A DNA stretch of 64,000 bases from Gammaproteobacteria bacterium (GCA_004297165.1 SCUJ01000006.1:496001-560000); one strand, 5' to 3'. Positions 37,585-47,018 are shown, counted from the first letter of the stretch. Translations and numbers: made by a program. The notes: generated by a model not told the origin, from the sequence alone.

Positions 37585-39141
37585 ATGCGATATACTGAAA
37601 TATATATGGAACAATATTTCAAAGCCTTTCATCTGCATCAGGAACCGTTTCCGCTGACAACCACAACGGAGGAATTGTTCGAAACCGCGGAACTACGGCG
37701 CAGCCTCGAAGAGGTAACGCAACGACTCCTCAACACCAATGAAGTCGTTCTGATAACGGCGCCGCATGGGAGTGGTAAATCGACCCTGGCACGCCGCCTC
37801 AAAACCGCGGATGTGAAAGGCGTTGCAATAAACCTGATCGCTGGCGATACAACACTCACAACCGAAGCCATTGCCTATGAACTGGCACGGCAGATCTTCA
37901 CGGATCGGGAGATCGACAGATCGCTGGCTGTCAGTATGTTACATAAATATCTGGAATATTCCGCCACCAAGGGCTTCAAGCCGATCATCATTATCGACGA
38001 TGCGGATTCCTTGCCTGCACAGACCCTCCATTTCCTGTTGCAACTCGCGGAATTGCGCTATCGCGAATTCAGTCTGCATTTCTTGTTGATTGCCGATGCG
38101 TCCATAGAGGAGAAGCTTTCCGGCGGTCAATTCACCTCATTGTCCATAACCCTGAATCGAGATCTACGGATCCCGGCCTTTACCAGAGAGCAGACTCAAG
38201 CATATATCGTCCAACGATTGCAACGAAGTGGCGCGGTTGAAACGCCATTCACATCCAAAGAATTGGATGCGATCCATGAACAGTCACAGGGATTGCCTGG
38301 AAGGATTCATACCCAAGCGCGGCAATTCCTGATTACCAAAAGTCAGAAAATGGTAACGTCCAGCCGCAGGAAGTTTATCCCCTTGACAGGATTGGCCGTA
38401 GGTGGAGTGCTCGTTATCCTTCTTCTGACTTATGTCCTTATTGATCGAAACAATCGTTCCGGGACGACAGGATCTGAAACGAGCGCAATCGATGCAACAC
38501 AAAAAGTCATTGCCCCTCAACCGGCGCCTCCCGTGACTGAAACCGGGGTCCTGAATGAGGAGGGTACGGTTGCTATCGAAGAAAACACCATAGCGCTAGA
38601 GCCTGTCAGCGAGGAACCGCAAGTCGTTGCGCAAGCACTTCCAGCCGAGGTACCTGAGGCGCAGCCACCGACATCTTCAGAAACTCCGCCGGTCACGACC
38701 TTCCATAAAGGCCCTGATGCATCCGATCTGGCGCGGGTAGCGCACTTGTATCATCTGGAAGCGATTCCAGGGTATCTTGCCGGCATACGGGGCGCGGATT
38801 GGTTGCGTGCACAGGATCCCGATGCCTATTGCCTTCAATTAATCTCGGCGCAATTTCTCCAGAACATAGAAAAGCTGCTGCGAGAAGAACCCGGACATAA
38901 CAGGGACCTGTCGGGATATATTAAATATACGCCGTCAGGCAAACCGCGTTATCTGCTCTTCTACGGCATTTATCCGGACAAGGAAACCGCAACGAGCGCT
39001 GTCGCCGGGATCCCTGCGGGCTTTGCCAGGATAAATCCCTGGCCGCAGAAGATCGCGGCGATAGTGCGGGATCTGGATCAGGTTGAACAGCGGGTCCGGG
39101 AGGAGGGCATGCCTGACGGAGGAGATTCCCCTGTCAATTGA
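37585..39141 (+). CDS. DamX-like protein: AAA ATPase, one membrane helix, SPOR domain
   Basis: The 518-aa protein has an ExeA/DamX-type AAA domain in its first 260 residues. Walker A is APHGSGKST near 60 and Walker B-like IIIIDDADSLP near 133-143. A single transmembrane helix follows at about 270-292, then an acidic Pro/Ala/Glu-rich periplasmic linker and a C-terminal SPOR-like domain (about 415-505, with YCLQLISAQ and YLLFYGIYPDKETA). SPOR domains bind denuded septal peptidoglycan, so a cell-division role is inferred. ATG 37585 has AAGG at good distance; the in-frame ATG 37606 (MEQYFKAF) is where homology should begin. Unlike in E. coli, aroB and dam are not adjacent. Confidence 0.8.
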   Translation: MRYTEIYMEQYFKAFHLHQEPFPLTTTTEELFETAELRRSLEEVTQRLLNTNEVVLITAPHGSGKSTLARRLKTADVKGVAINLIAGDTTLTTEAIAYELARQIFTDREIDRSLAVSMLHKYLEYSATKGFKPIIIIDDADSLPAQTLHFLLQLAELRYREFSLHFLLIADASIEEKLSGGQFTSLSITLNRDLRIPAFTREQTQAYIVQRLQRSGAVETPFTSKELDAIHEQSQGLPGRIHTQARQFLITKSQKMVTSSRRKFIPLTGLAVGGVLVILLLTYVLIDRNNRSGTTGSETSAIDATQKVIAPQPAPPVTETGVLNEEGTVAIEENTIALEPVSEEPQVVAQALPAEVPEAQPPTSSETPPVTTFHKGPDASDLARVAHLYHLEAIPGYLAGIRGADWLRAQDPDAYCLQLISAQFLQNIEKLLREEPGHNRDLSGYIKYTPSGKPRYLLFYGIYPDKETATSAVAGIPAGFARINPWPQKIAAIVRDLDQVEQRVREEGMPDGGDSPVN

Positions 39142-40507
39142 TCAGACTTTGCAGGGGAGCGGGAATGCGTCCACCATGGCGAACGAAGCGATTCTCTCGA
39201 TATCCGCTATTGACCGCCAGTACCGGGCCTTCGCCTAACAAGCCCCCGAAATAAACCCGTTCACCCGCCTTTTTTCCTGGTGCCGGGATTAATCTTGCCG
39301 CGGTAGTTTTCTTGTTTATCACCCCGATGGCCATTTCATCGGCGATGATGGCCGCAAGCATCTCCGCCGTGGTGTCGCCCGGCAGGGCAACCATGTCCAG
39401 CCCGACGGAACAGACGCTGGTCATTGCCTCCAGTTTTTCCAGTGACAGGAGACCGGATGCAGCCGCGGTCGCGATGTTCAAATCTTCGCTGACCGGAATG
39501 AATGCGCCGCTGAGCCCACCGACATGCGAACTGGCGAAGGCGCCGCCTTTTTTCACGGCATCGTTAAGCAGCGCCAGGGCCGCGGTGCTGCCCGGCATGC
39601 CGATACTGCCGAGCCCCATGGCTTGAAAGATCTCTCCAACGCTGTCGCCAACGGTCGGGGTAGGGGCAAGCGATAGATCGACTACGCCAAATTTTATGCC
39701 TAGCGCCTCCGCCACCTCCTTGCCGATGAGTTCCCCGGCGCGCGTCACCCGTGCAGCCGTCTGTTTGATGACCTCCGAGATTCGTCCCAGATCCGCATTC
39801 GGTTCAGACTCCAACAAACGGTCCACGGCCTTTTTAACCACGCCGGGGCCGCTTACGCCCACGTTAATCACCGCATCCGGTTCGCCAATACCGAGGTAAG
39901 CGCCCGCCATGAACGGAATATCCTGGGGGATGTTCGCGAACACCACCAATTTGGCGGCGGCCAGACCATCCGCGTCAGCGGTCAGTTCCGCCGCCCGCTT
40001 GACTGTATGGCCCATACGCAAAACGGCATCCATATTGATGCCCGCCCGCGTGGAGGCGACGTTCACGGAGGCGCATACATGCCGCGTTGAGGCCAGGGCC
40101 TCGGGGATGGCGTCAATCAGCGCCCGATCCCCGGTAGCCATGCCTTTTTCCACCAGTGCGCTGAACCCGCCGATGAAATCGATGCCTGTCGCCCGGGCAC
40201 AATCGTCCAGTGCGGCGGCCACACGCACCAATTCTCCTGAATTGAAAGAGGCGCCGATCGCCGCCATCGGGCTGATTGAGATGCGCTTATTAACGACCGG
40301 GATCCCGTATTTGCCGCCGATCCGGTTACAGGTCTCCACCAGATTTCCGGCCAGGGATTCGATCCGGTTGCGCAGTTTGCCGATAAACCGTTGCAGATCA
40401 TCGCTGACACAATCGAACAGGTTGATGCCGATGGTGACAGTCCTGAGATCCAGATGTTCGCACTTGATCATGTCAAGCGTCGCGATAATTTCTTTTTCGC
40501 TCAGCAT
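39134..40507 (-). CDS. UPF0210 (DUF711, PFL-like) family protein
   Basis: This is a conserved cytoplasmic protein of 457 aa whose family resembles glycyl-radical enzyme folds but whose reaction is unknown. Recognisable segments are TVTIGINLFDC near the start, RISISPMAAIGASF, GGFSALVEKGM and GAYLGIGEPDAVINVGVSGPGVVK. FGVVDLSLAPTPTVGDSVGE and the end HGGRIPAPLQSLIN are also present. It is paired with an ACT-domain gene 25 bases upstream, the usual UPF0210/UPF0237 pairing. It overlaps the converging DamX-like gene by 8 bases. Confidence 0.88.
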   Translation of the reverse strand: MLSEKEIIATLDMIKCEHLDLRTVTIGINLFDCVSDDLQRFIGKLRNRIESLAGNLVETCNRIGGKYGIPVVNKRISISPMAAIGASFNSGELVRVAAALDDCARATGIDFIGGFSALVEKGMATGDRALIDAIPEALASTRHVCASVNVASTRAGINMDAVLRMGHTVKRAAELTADADGLAAAKLVVFANIPQDIPFMAGAYLGIGEPDAVINVGVSGPGVVKKAVDRLLESEPNADLGRISEVIKQTAARVTRAGELIGKEVAEALGIKFGVVDLSLAPTPTVGDSVGEIFQAMGLGSIGMPGSTAALALLNDAVKKGGAFASSHVGGLSGAFIPVSEDLNIATAAASGLLSLEKLEAMTSVCSVGLDMVALPGDTTAEMLAAIIADEMAIGVINKKTTAARLIPAPGKKAGERVYFGGLLGEGPVLAVNSGYRENRFVRHGGRIPAPLQSLIN

Positions 40508-40532
40508 TTAGTTTCTGCGCCGTGTTGTAAGG

Positions 40533-41087
40533 TTATATGCGGTTCATCGCGTTGAAGATTCCCCGATGCTGGAGATTGATGGTCAATTGCAGGCGTTCGG
40601 TGATCTCATCCAGATCATGGTTGAGTACGGCGAGGTCAACCGCCTCGGGGATATCCACATCGAAGATCATCACATTATCGTCAGGCACATCGCCGCCCTT
40701 GAAGACCGCGCGCAAATTGGTGATGTTAATCCCATGGTTGGCCATGCAACGGCTTATGGCGCTGACCAGGCCCGGCCGATCCGGACCGCAGGCTGTGATA
40801 ATGAATGCTTCACCCGGCGACGAGTGTCCATCAGTTTTCGCTGCTGGCAGTTCCTTGATGAATATATCAAGTCCCATGCCGCACAGGGATTCCGACATCC
40901 TGCTTTCCAGTTGACCGGTATCCAGATCTTCAGGTGTAGAGACCAGGAGCAGGGAACCGAATACGGATTGCAGGATGGTCTGACTGGCGTTTTCTATGTT
41001 GCAACCGTTGTCCAGCAATGCACCGGAAACAGCCGCGAGGATCCCCGGACGATCATGCCCGAGCACGGATACGATGATTTTTTTCAT
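40533..41087 (-). CDS. ACT-domain protein (GcvR / UPF0237-like)
   Basis: The 184-aa protein has two ACT domains. The first starts IIVSVLGHDRPGILAAVSG with DNGCNIENASQT; the second has FIITACGPDRPGLVSAISR with NHGINITNLRA. ACT pairs bind small effectors, often amino acids. Tandem ACT proteins of this size resemble the glycine cleavage repressor GcvR, while the neighbour suggests the UPF0237 partner of UPF0210. No DNA-binding domain is present. Confidence 0.83.
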   Translation of the reverse strand: MKKIIVSVLGHDRPGILAAVSGALLDNGCNIENASQTILQSVFGSLLLVSTPEDLDTGQLESRMSESLCGMGLDIFIKELPAAKTDGHSSPGEAFIITACGPDRPGLVSAISRCMANHGINITNLRAVFKGGDVPDDNVMIFDVDIPEAVDLAVLNHDLDEITERLQLTINLQHRGIFNAMNRI

Positions 41088-41399
41088 TACAAAGGCTGAT
41101 TGAGGAGAGGATTAAATATTAAGGTATGATCCCTGATGGCTGTTATTCTAGCTACTATCCCGTTACACGAGTAGCGTGAATTTGATGCGGAAAACGAATG
41201 ACAACAAGACATCGCGGCTTCTCCTCTTCGTGTGCTGAATAATATTATGGTGCGCATAATGTATATTATGTTAAATCGCATGCATATATTACCAAGACAA
41301 TAGCCCGCTTGCCTAAATTTATAGACATGGCAGTGTTTCACCAACTGACCTAATATTGCCTGCACTACTCTCCGAACCAGCGTCACGGTTGATTTATAT
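41088..41399. other. Divergent intergenic region with AT-rich inverted repeat
   Basis: These 312 bases lie between the ACT gene and the SulP gene. CATAAT (41255-41260) and ATTATG (41265-41270) form a perfect inverted repeat around GTAT inside an AT-rich patch, as in many operators. No gene is visible. Confidence 0.45.
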
Positions 41400-43598
41400 A
41401 TGTTGAAGATTGCCAAGCCGGGTCATTTAACTGGAGATTTCTGGGGCGGGCTTGCCGCGATGTTGGTGGCGTTGCCTTCCGCCATCGCCTTCGGAGTCAC
41501 CATCTACACGCCCTTGGGCGGTAGTTATATCGCTTATGGCGCGCTGGCCGGAATACTCGGCGTAACCGCGCTCGGTCTGGTCGCCTCAGTTGTCGGCGGT
41601 ACCAACAGGCTCATTACAGCACCCTGCGCTCCAGCCGCCGCCGTATTATCCGCCTACGCCCTGGAGGCCATGCACGGCGCATCTCCTGAGAGTGTATTGC
41701 TATCCCTGATTCTGCTAGGTCTGGTAGCTGGATTATTACAAGTTACCTTCGGACTGGTCGGACTCGGCCATTTGATCAAATACATGCCCTACCCCGTTGT
41801 CAGCGGCTATCTCAGCGGCGTGGGTCTTTATATCATCGCGAGCCAGGTACCCAAGTTGCTGGGCGTGCCGAAGGATGTCCATTTCTGGGAATCGTTGGTC
41901 AGCATTGGCGAGTGGCGATGGGAGGGTATTGTCGTGGGTCTGGCGAGCATTACCGTCATGGTAATCGCCCCCCGCATCACCAAACGCATACCCGCGGCCA
42001 TCCTGTCGCTTGCCGCTGGTTTGATAACTTATTTCATCTTGGGACTCTTTGACGATTCGCTCCGGAATCTTAAGGGCAACAACCTGGTGATCGGGGCGTT
42101 GGGAAGCGGCGCAGGCGGGGGTTTCCTAGAAATCATCAGCGCGCGGTGGGAAGGCATTAAAGATCTCAATATGCACTCCATCAATGCACTGGTCATGCCC
42201 GCCCTGACTCTGGCGATACTGCTTTCCATCGACACGCTCAAAACCTGTGTAGTGCTCGATGCCCTGACTCGTTCGCGCCATAACTCCAACCGCGAGCTGC
42301 TGGGCCAGGGCCTTGGGAACATCACCTCCGCACTGATTGGCGGTATGCCGGGCGCCGGCACCATGGGCGCGACGCTGGTAAACATGTCCAGCGGCGCGAT
42401 GACCCGCTTGTCCGGGATCATTGAAGGGATACTGGCCTTATTTGCGTTTCTCATCCTCAGCAAACTGATTGCCTGGGTGCCAGTCGCCACACTCTCTGGC
42501 ATCCTCATAGTGATTGGTTTTCGAATGATGGACCGCGACACCTTGCACTATCTGAAACATCGCTCAACAATCCTGGATTTCACCGTTATAGCGGCTGTGG
42601 TGATTACCGCGCTGACAGTCAGCCTTATTGCCGCTTCAGGCACCGGCATATTCCTTGCCGTACTGCTCTTTATCCGGGAGCAGATCGGTGGGCGCGTCGT
42701 GCATCGGAAGACATACGGCAACAAGATCTTCTCGCGGCAGATCCGTATGCAACCCGAAATGGAGGTGCTGGCCGCCAGAGGTGATCAAACGGTAATCTTC
42801 CAGTTGCAAGGGAGTCTTTTCTTTGGGACAACGGATCAACTCTATACCGCGCTGGAGCCGGAACTCAAGACCAGGAAATATCTCATTCTGGACATGCGCC
42901 GGGTGCAATCCGTGGATATCACCGCTACGCATATTCTCCAACAGATCATGGATACCCTGGCGGAACGCAACGCCAGTCTTATTTTCTGCGACATACCCAG
43001 GAGCCTCCCCAGCGGCCGTGACATGCAGCAATACTTCGATCAAGTCGGATTGATTAAGGAAAAAAGCCCCATCCACATTTTCAGCGAATTAAGTGATGCC
43101 CTCGAATGGACTGAAGATAAAATACTCCAGGAAGCCTCCCTGGAACGTGGCGAGGTCAAGCCGCTCGATCTACATGAAATCGAATTATTCCATGGCCGGA
43201 AACTGGAAACTCTCGGTGAGCTGGAGACCAGCATGGACAAACGCTCCTACAAGGCCGGCGAGCGCATATTTGCGATGGGTGATGCCGATCAGGATCTGTT
43301 TATAATCCGGCTAGGCGAGGTGCGGATCCTCTTTCCTTACGATGGCGGCTACCGGCACATCAGCACCTTCGGACGTGGCGCCTTTTTTGGGGAGATGTCA
43401 TTCCTGGATCGCGGGACACGCTCAGCGACCGCCGTCGCCAGCGCCGACACGGATCTCTATGTACTCTCCAGGGACAAATTCAACACCTTCGCCGAGTCCC
43501 ACAAGAAGATCTCTCTCAACCTGATGGAAGGCCTGGCGCGCGTTCTCGCCGCGCGTCTGCGCTACACCAACGCGGAGATTCAGGCGCTCTTCGAGTAA
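41400..43598 (+). CDS. SulP anion transporter with STAS and cyclic-nucleotide-binding domains
   Basis: The 732-aa protein has a SulP membrane core (about 1-430, with GLVASVVGGTNRLITAPCAP and GLGNITSALIGGMPGAG). A cytoplasmic STAS domain (about 455-560, with YLILDMRRVQSVDITATHIL) and a C-terminal cNMP-binding domain (about 615-720, with FGEMSFLDRGTRSATAVA) follow. SulP proteins carry sulfate, bicarbonate, C4-dicarboxylates or other anions; the substrate is not readable here. The cNMP domain keeps the key GE and R positions of the phosphate-binding cassette, suggesting allosteric control by cAMP or a similar ligand. No good ribosome-binding site stands before ATG 41400. Confidence 0.9.
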   Translation: MLKIAKPGHLTGDFWGGLAAMLVALPSAIAFGVTIYTPLGGSYIAYGALAGILGVTALGLVASVVGGTNRLITAPCAPAAAVLSAYALEAMHGASPESVLLSLILLGLVAGLLQVTFGLVGLGHLIKYMPYPVVSGYLSGVGLYIIASQVPKLLGVPKDVHFWESLVSIGEWRWEGIVVGLASITVMVIAPRITKRIPAAILSLAAGLITYFILGLFDDSLRNLKGNNLVIGALGSGAGGGFLEIISARWEGIKDLNMHSINALVMPALTLAILLSIDTLKTCVVLDALTRSRHNSNRELLGQGLGNITSALIGGMPGAGTMGATLVNMSSGAMTRLSGIIEGILALFAFLILSKLIAWVPVATLSGILIVIGFRMMDRDTLHYLKHRSTILDFTVIAAVVITALTVSLIAASGTGIFLAVLLFIREQIGGRVVHRKTYGNKIFSRQIRMQPEMEVLAARGDQTVIFQLQGSLFFGTTDQLYTALEPELKTRKYLILDMRRVQSVDITATHILQQIMDTLAERNASLIFCDIPRSLPSGRDMQQYFDQVGLIKEKSPIHIFSELSDALEWTEDKILQEASLERGEVKPLDLHEIELFHGRKLETLGELETSMDKRSYKAGERIFAMGDADQDLFIIRLGEVRILFPYDGGYRHISTFGRGAFFGEMSFLDRGTRSATAVASADTDLYVLSRDKFNTFAESHKKISLNLMEGLARVLAARLRYTNAEIQALFE

Positions 43599-43600
43599 CT

Positions 43601-43687
43601 TGGTGCCCGGGGCCGGAGTCGAACCGGCACGGCGGTAAAGCCGAGGGATTTTAAGTCCCTTGTGTCTACCTGTTCCACCACCCGGGC
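43601..43687 (-). tRNA. tRNA-Leu (anticodon UAA)
   Basis: This 87-base gene with encoded CCA (TGG at 43601-43603) has a long variable arm typical of class II leucine tRNA. The anticodon loop CUUAAAA in an AGGGA/UCCCU stem gives anticodon UAA. The acceptor stem GCCCGGG/CCCGGGC and GGTTCGACTCC T-arm are intact. Confidence 0.96.
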
Positions 43688-43731
43688 TTTAGTGGGTATC
43701 GTTGTTTCATTATACCGGATGAAGGAGTATT

Positions 43732-43805
43732 TGGAGGCTGGGGTCGGAATCGAACCGGCGTCCACGGCTTTGCAGGCCGCTGCATGACCACTCTGCCACC
43801 CAGCC
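43732..43805 (-). tRNA. tRNA-Cys (anticodon GCA)
   Basis: This 74-base gene has encoded CCA (TGG at 43732-43734), acceptor stem GGCTGGG and discriminator U. The anticodon loop reads CUGCAAA, giving GCA. It lies 44 bases upstream of tRNA-Leu in the same orientation. Confidence 0.96.
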
Positions 43806-43820
43806 TTTGTTCCATAAACG

Positions 43821-43850
43821 AAAAACCCCGAGTCAGAAGATGCCCGGGGC
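43821..43850 (-). terminator. Terminator-like hairpin between tRNA-Gly and tRNA-Cys
   Basis: On the minus strand CCCCG (43849-43845) pairs with CGGGG (43830-43826) across a 14-base loop and is followed by five T (43825-43821). The short stem suggests partial termination after tRNA-Gly, or an RNA-processing signal. Confidence 0.5.
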
Positions 43851-43859
43851 TTGTGAATC

Positions 43860-43935
<76 letters not shown>

Positions 43936-43982
43936 ATGTGGCTGGCTATTGTAACTTCGAAGCCGCAACTGTCAACAGCCTG

Positions 43983-44543
43983 CTAGCTGTGCATGGATTC
44001 CCTGAGCTTCGCCCAGGCGCTTGCCAGGTATTCGTAAAGCGACCACAGCGTCAGGATTACGGCGATATAAAGGCAGATTTGCCCTAGCAGGTAAATCGGG
44101 ACAATCCATATGGGATCCCGGTAAATCAGCAGGATGAGGGACACCATCTGTGTAATGGTCTTGATCTTGCCGTAGATTGATACTGCCACCTTGCTGCGCG
44201 CGCCCAGTTCCGCCATCCATTCGCGCAATGCGGAAACGGTTATTTCCCGTCCGATGATTACAGCCGCAGGCAACGCCATCAAGACGTTCGAATCCTGTTG
44301 CACCAGTAAAACCAGCACCACCGCGACCATGAGCTTGTCTGCGACAGGGTCCAGAAACGCCCCCAGGGATGAGGTCTGTTGCAGTCTTCTGGCGAGATAA
44401 CCGTCGAGAATATCGGTCACGGCCGCGAGGGTAAAAATTAGACACGCCAACTGGTGATTCCACTTGATCGGGAGATAAAAAACGACCACGAAGACGGGGA
44501 TCAGGATAATCCTGAGGAGGGTCAGTGCGTTGGGGATGTTCAT
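43983..44543 (-). CDS. pgsA: CDP-diacylglycerol-glycerol-3-phosphate 3-phosphatidyltransferase
   Basis: PgsA makes phosphatidylglycerophosphate, the precursor of phosphatidylglycerol and cardiolipin, in the inner membrane. The 186-aa protein has about five hydrophobic segments. The full CDP-alcohol phosphotransferase motif is present: Asp44, Asp47-Gly48, Ala51-Arg52, Gly61, Asp65 and Asp69. The start MNIPNALTLLRIILIP is typical. It overlaps uvrC by 4 bases and precedes tRNA-Gly, the same order as the enterobacterial uvrC-pgsA-glyW-cysT-leuZ locus. Confidence 0.96.
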   Translation of the reverse strand: MNIPNALTLLRIILIPVFVVVFYLPIKWNHQLACLIFTLAAVTDILDGYLARRLQQTSSLGAFLDPVADKLMVAVVLVLLVQQDSNVLMALPAAVIIGREITVSALREWMAELGARSKVAVSIYGKIKTITQMVSLILLIYRDPIWIVPIYLLGQICLYIAVILTLWSLYEYLASAWAKLRESMHS

Positions 44544-46363
44544 GATTCGGCGTGAAAGTGGTTATATATCTTCTCGGCCAGATTCTTATTGATTCCAGGC
44601 GCCTTGGCAAGGTCTTCAATCCCGGCCCTGGTAATACCTTGCAGGCCGCCGAAATAACGGATCAACTGCTGTCTCCGCATGGCCCCGATCCCCTCGATAT
44701 CTTCCAGTACGGAGCGATTCCGCTGTTTGCCGCGCCGTTGGCGGTGGCCGGTGATCGCGAATCGATGCGCCTCGTCACGGATCTCCTGGATCAAATGCAG
44801 GGCCGGAGAATCGGCTGCCAGGTGCATGGCCTGACGCGCATCCGTAAACACCAGTGTCTCGTTGCCTGCCTTGCGCGTGACTCCTTTGGCCACGCCCACG
44901 ACAGGAATGGAATCAAGCTGCATCTCTCGCAGGACTGCTTCAGCCTCGCTCAATTGACCTTTGCCGCCGTCTATCAGGATTAAATCAGGCAGCTTGCCGG
45001 CCTCTTTCTGAACGCGTGAATAACGCCGCTCCAGGGCCTGCCGCATCGCGGCATAATCGTCGCCCAGCGTGATATTCCTGATGTTGAAACGGCGGTAATC
45101 CGCCTTCACCGCGCCATTGTGGTTGAACACCACACAGGAGGCCACTGGATTCTCGCCCCCGGTATGACTGATATCGAAACATTCTATGCGTTCCGGAATA
45201 TCATCGAGATTGAGGGACTGCGCCAGGTTAGCGAACCGCTGTTGTATGTTTTCCCTGGCGCCAAGTTTTTGTCGCAAGGCCAACTCGGCATTCTCGCTCG
45301 CCATCCGCATCCACTGCGCGCGTTCCCCCCGGAGTCGATGGCGGATCCGCACCTGCCGGCCTGCCTGATGGGAAAGCGCTGTCTCTATCAAGTCCGTTTC
45401 GACGGCGGCATCGCTGGTAAGGATCTCGTGAGGTATCTCCCGCTTCCCTCCTCCCGCAAGATAGTGTTGGGAGATAAAGGCGCCTATCAACTCCCCTTCC
45501 AGGTCACCGTCGCCCTGGTTAGGGAAAATGGCCTTGTTCCCGAGCAGGCGCCCATTGCGAATCATGAAAAGTTGGATGCAACTCAGGTTCGACTGCCGGA
45601 TACAGGCGATGATATCGATCTCGCCTTTCCCTTTCGTGATGTGCTGAGTCTCCTGTACCTTGCGTAACCCGGCAATCTGGTCTCGAATGGCTGCTGCGCG
45701 CTCGAATTCCAGGGCAGCGGATGCCGCCTGCATCGGGCCGGCAAGGTTTTTTATGACTTCCTCGTTCCGTCCTTGCAGAAACAACATGGCGTTTGTCACA
45801 TCCCGCCGATATTCCTCCGCGCCGATCAGGCCGGTGCAAGGAGCGGTACAACGTTTGATCTGGTATTGCAGACAGGGTCTGGAGCGATTGCGGAAGAAGC
45901 TGTCGTCGCATTGCCTGATCCGGAACAGCGTCTGGGTCAGATGCAAGGCGCCGCGGGCGGAACCGGAATCGGGAAAGGGGCCGAAATATTTGCCTTTGCC
46001 CTTTTGCGCACCCCGGAAGTACATCAACCTCGGATATGTCTCGTCTATCGACAAGTAGAGATAGGGATAACTTTTATCGTCCCGGAAGGTGACGTTATAG
46101 CGGGGACGCAATTGTTTGATGAGGTTGTTCTCCAGCAACAGGGCCTCCAATTCCGTATGGGTTACAGTCACTTCAATCCCGTCAATGTGTTCCACCAGCG
46201 CACGGGTCTTCGGCGAGAGGGCCTGCTTCGTAAAATAACTTGCCACCCGCCGTTTGAGATTGCGCGCCTTGCCGACATAGATCACCTGCCCCGCTTCATC
46301 CAGCATCCTGTAAACACCAGGTTTCGCAGTCAGGGTTTTCAGAAACTCCTTATGATTAAACAT
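44540..46363 (-). CDS. uvrC: Excinuclease ABC subunit C
   Basis: UvrC makes both incisions in nucleotide excision repair. The 607-aa protein has an N-terminal GIY-YIG nuclease (GVYRMLDEAGQVIYVGKA, about 16-33), a Cys-containing insert (QCDD, CLQYQIKRCTAPCTG) and a UVR UvrB-binding motif (about 200-235). The RNase H-like 3' half contains CFDISHTGGENPVASCVVF and ILIDGGKGQL, and a C-terminal HhH pair completes it. Normal length. The gene order udgB-uvrC-pgsA-tRNA indicates one transcript. Confidence 0.97.
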   Translation of the reverse strand: MFNHKEFLKTLTAKPGVYRMLDEAGQVIYVGKARNLKRRVASYFTKQALSPKTRALVEHIDGIEVTVTHTELEALLLENNLIKQLRPRYNVTFRDDKSYPYLYLSIDETYPRLMYFRGAQKGKGKYFGPFPDSGSARGALHLTQTLFRIRQCDDSFFRNRSRPCLQYQIKRCTAPCTGLIGAEEYRRDVTNAMLFLQGRNEEVIKNLAGPMQAASAALEFERAAAIRDQIAGLRKVQETQHITKGKGEIDIIACIRQSNLSCIQLFMIRNGRLLGNKAIFPNQGDGDLEGELIGAFISQHYLAGGGKREIPHEILTSDAAVETDLIETALSHQAGRQVRIRHRLRGERAQWMRMASENAELALRQKLGARENIQQRFANLAQSLNLDDIPERIECFDISHTGGENPVASCVVFNHNGAVKADYRRFNIRNITLGDDYAAMRQALERRYSRVQKEAGKLPDLILIDGGKGQLSEAEAVLREMQLDSIPVVGVAKGVTRKAGNETLVFTDARQAMHLAADSPALHLIQEIRDEAHRFAITGHRQRRGKQRNRSVLEDIEGIGAMRRQQLIRYFGGLQGITRAGIEDLAKAPGINKNLAEKIYNHFHAES

Positions 46364-46370
46364 ATGTTAA

Positions 46371-47018
46371 TCAATTGATTGACGCTAATAGTTCATGTAT
46401 TTTATAGAAAACATCATGAAACATGGTTTCGGTAAGCCGGCGGGTTTGGGTGTTATAACGGCTGCAATGGAAAGAGTCCACCAACCAACGATCAGACTGA
46501 ATCTTGTGATTGGCGCCGTGACTGAAGGGAAAGTCGGATTGTTTATGCGCCAGAGCCTTCAAGATCGCCTCATGTGCCACCCTGCCGAGTGCGAGAATAA
46601 CCTGCCCGCGGGGGTATTCGGTCAGTTCCGCGTTTAAAAAACTGTTACAGGTCCGGATTTCAAGCGGCGTAGGTTTGTTGCCGGGCGGCAGGCACTTTAC
46701 GGCATTCGTGATCCGGCAATCAATCAACTGCAATCCATCATTCCTGTCGTTCGCTACAGGTTGATTGCTGAAGCCGAATTCAAACAGGGTTCGATACAGC
46801 AGGATACCGGCATGGTCCCCGGTGAACGGTCTAGCGGTGGCGTTGGCGCCGTGCAGACCGGGTCCCAGACCCACAATCAACAACTTTGGATTTTCCACCC
46901 CAAATGGCGGGACAGGCCGGGCATGATATCCCGGAAACTTTATCCGCACCTGATCGAGGTGGGTAGCGATGCGTGGGCAACGTTTGCAAGCGGGATCAAA
47001 TTGGGTGAGTTTCCCCAT
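46371..47018 (-). CDS. Uracil-DNA glycosylase family 5 (UDGb)
   Basis: This Fe-S uracil/hypoxanthine DNA glycosylase starts base-excision repair. The 215-aa protein has the four cluster cysteines (Cys11, Cys14 and a pair around CLPPGNKPTPLEIRTC). Motif A is GLGPGLHGANATARPFTGD, which has no acidic catalytic residue, as in family 5. The later motif is HCSRYNTQTRRLT, where a Cys replaces the usual Pro. It sits 7 bases upstream of uvrC, grouping two DNA-repair genes. Confidence 0.88.
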   Translation of the reverse strand: MGKLTQFDPACKRCPRIATHLDQVRIKFPGYHARPVPPFGVENPKLLIVGLGPGLHGANATARPFTGDHAGILLYRTLFEFGFSNQPVANDRNDGLQLIDCRITNAVKCLPPGNKPTPLEIRTCNSFLNAELTEYPRGQVILALGRVAHEAILKALAHKQSDFPFSHGANHKIQSDRWLVDSFHCSRYNTQTRRLTETMFHDVFYKIHELLASIN

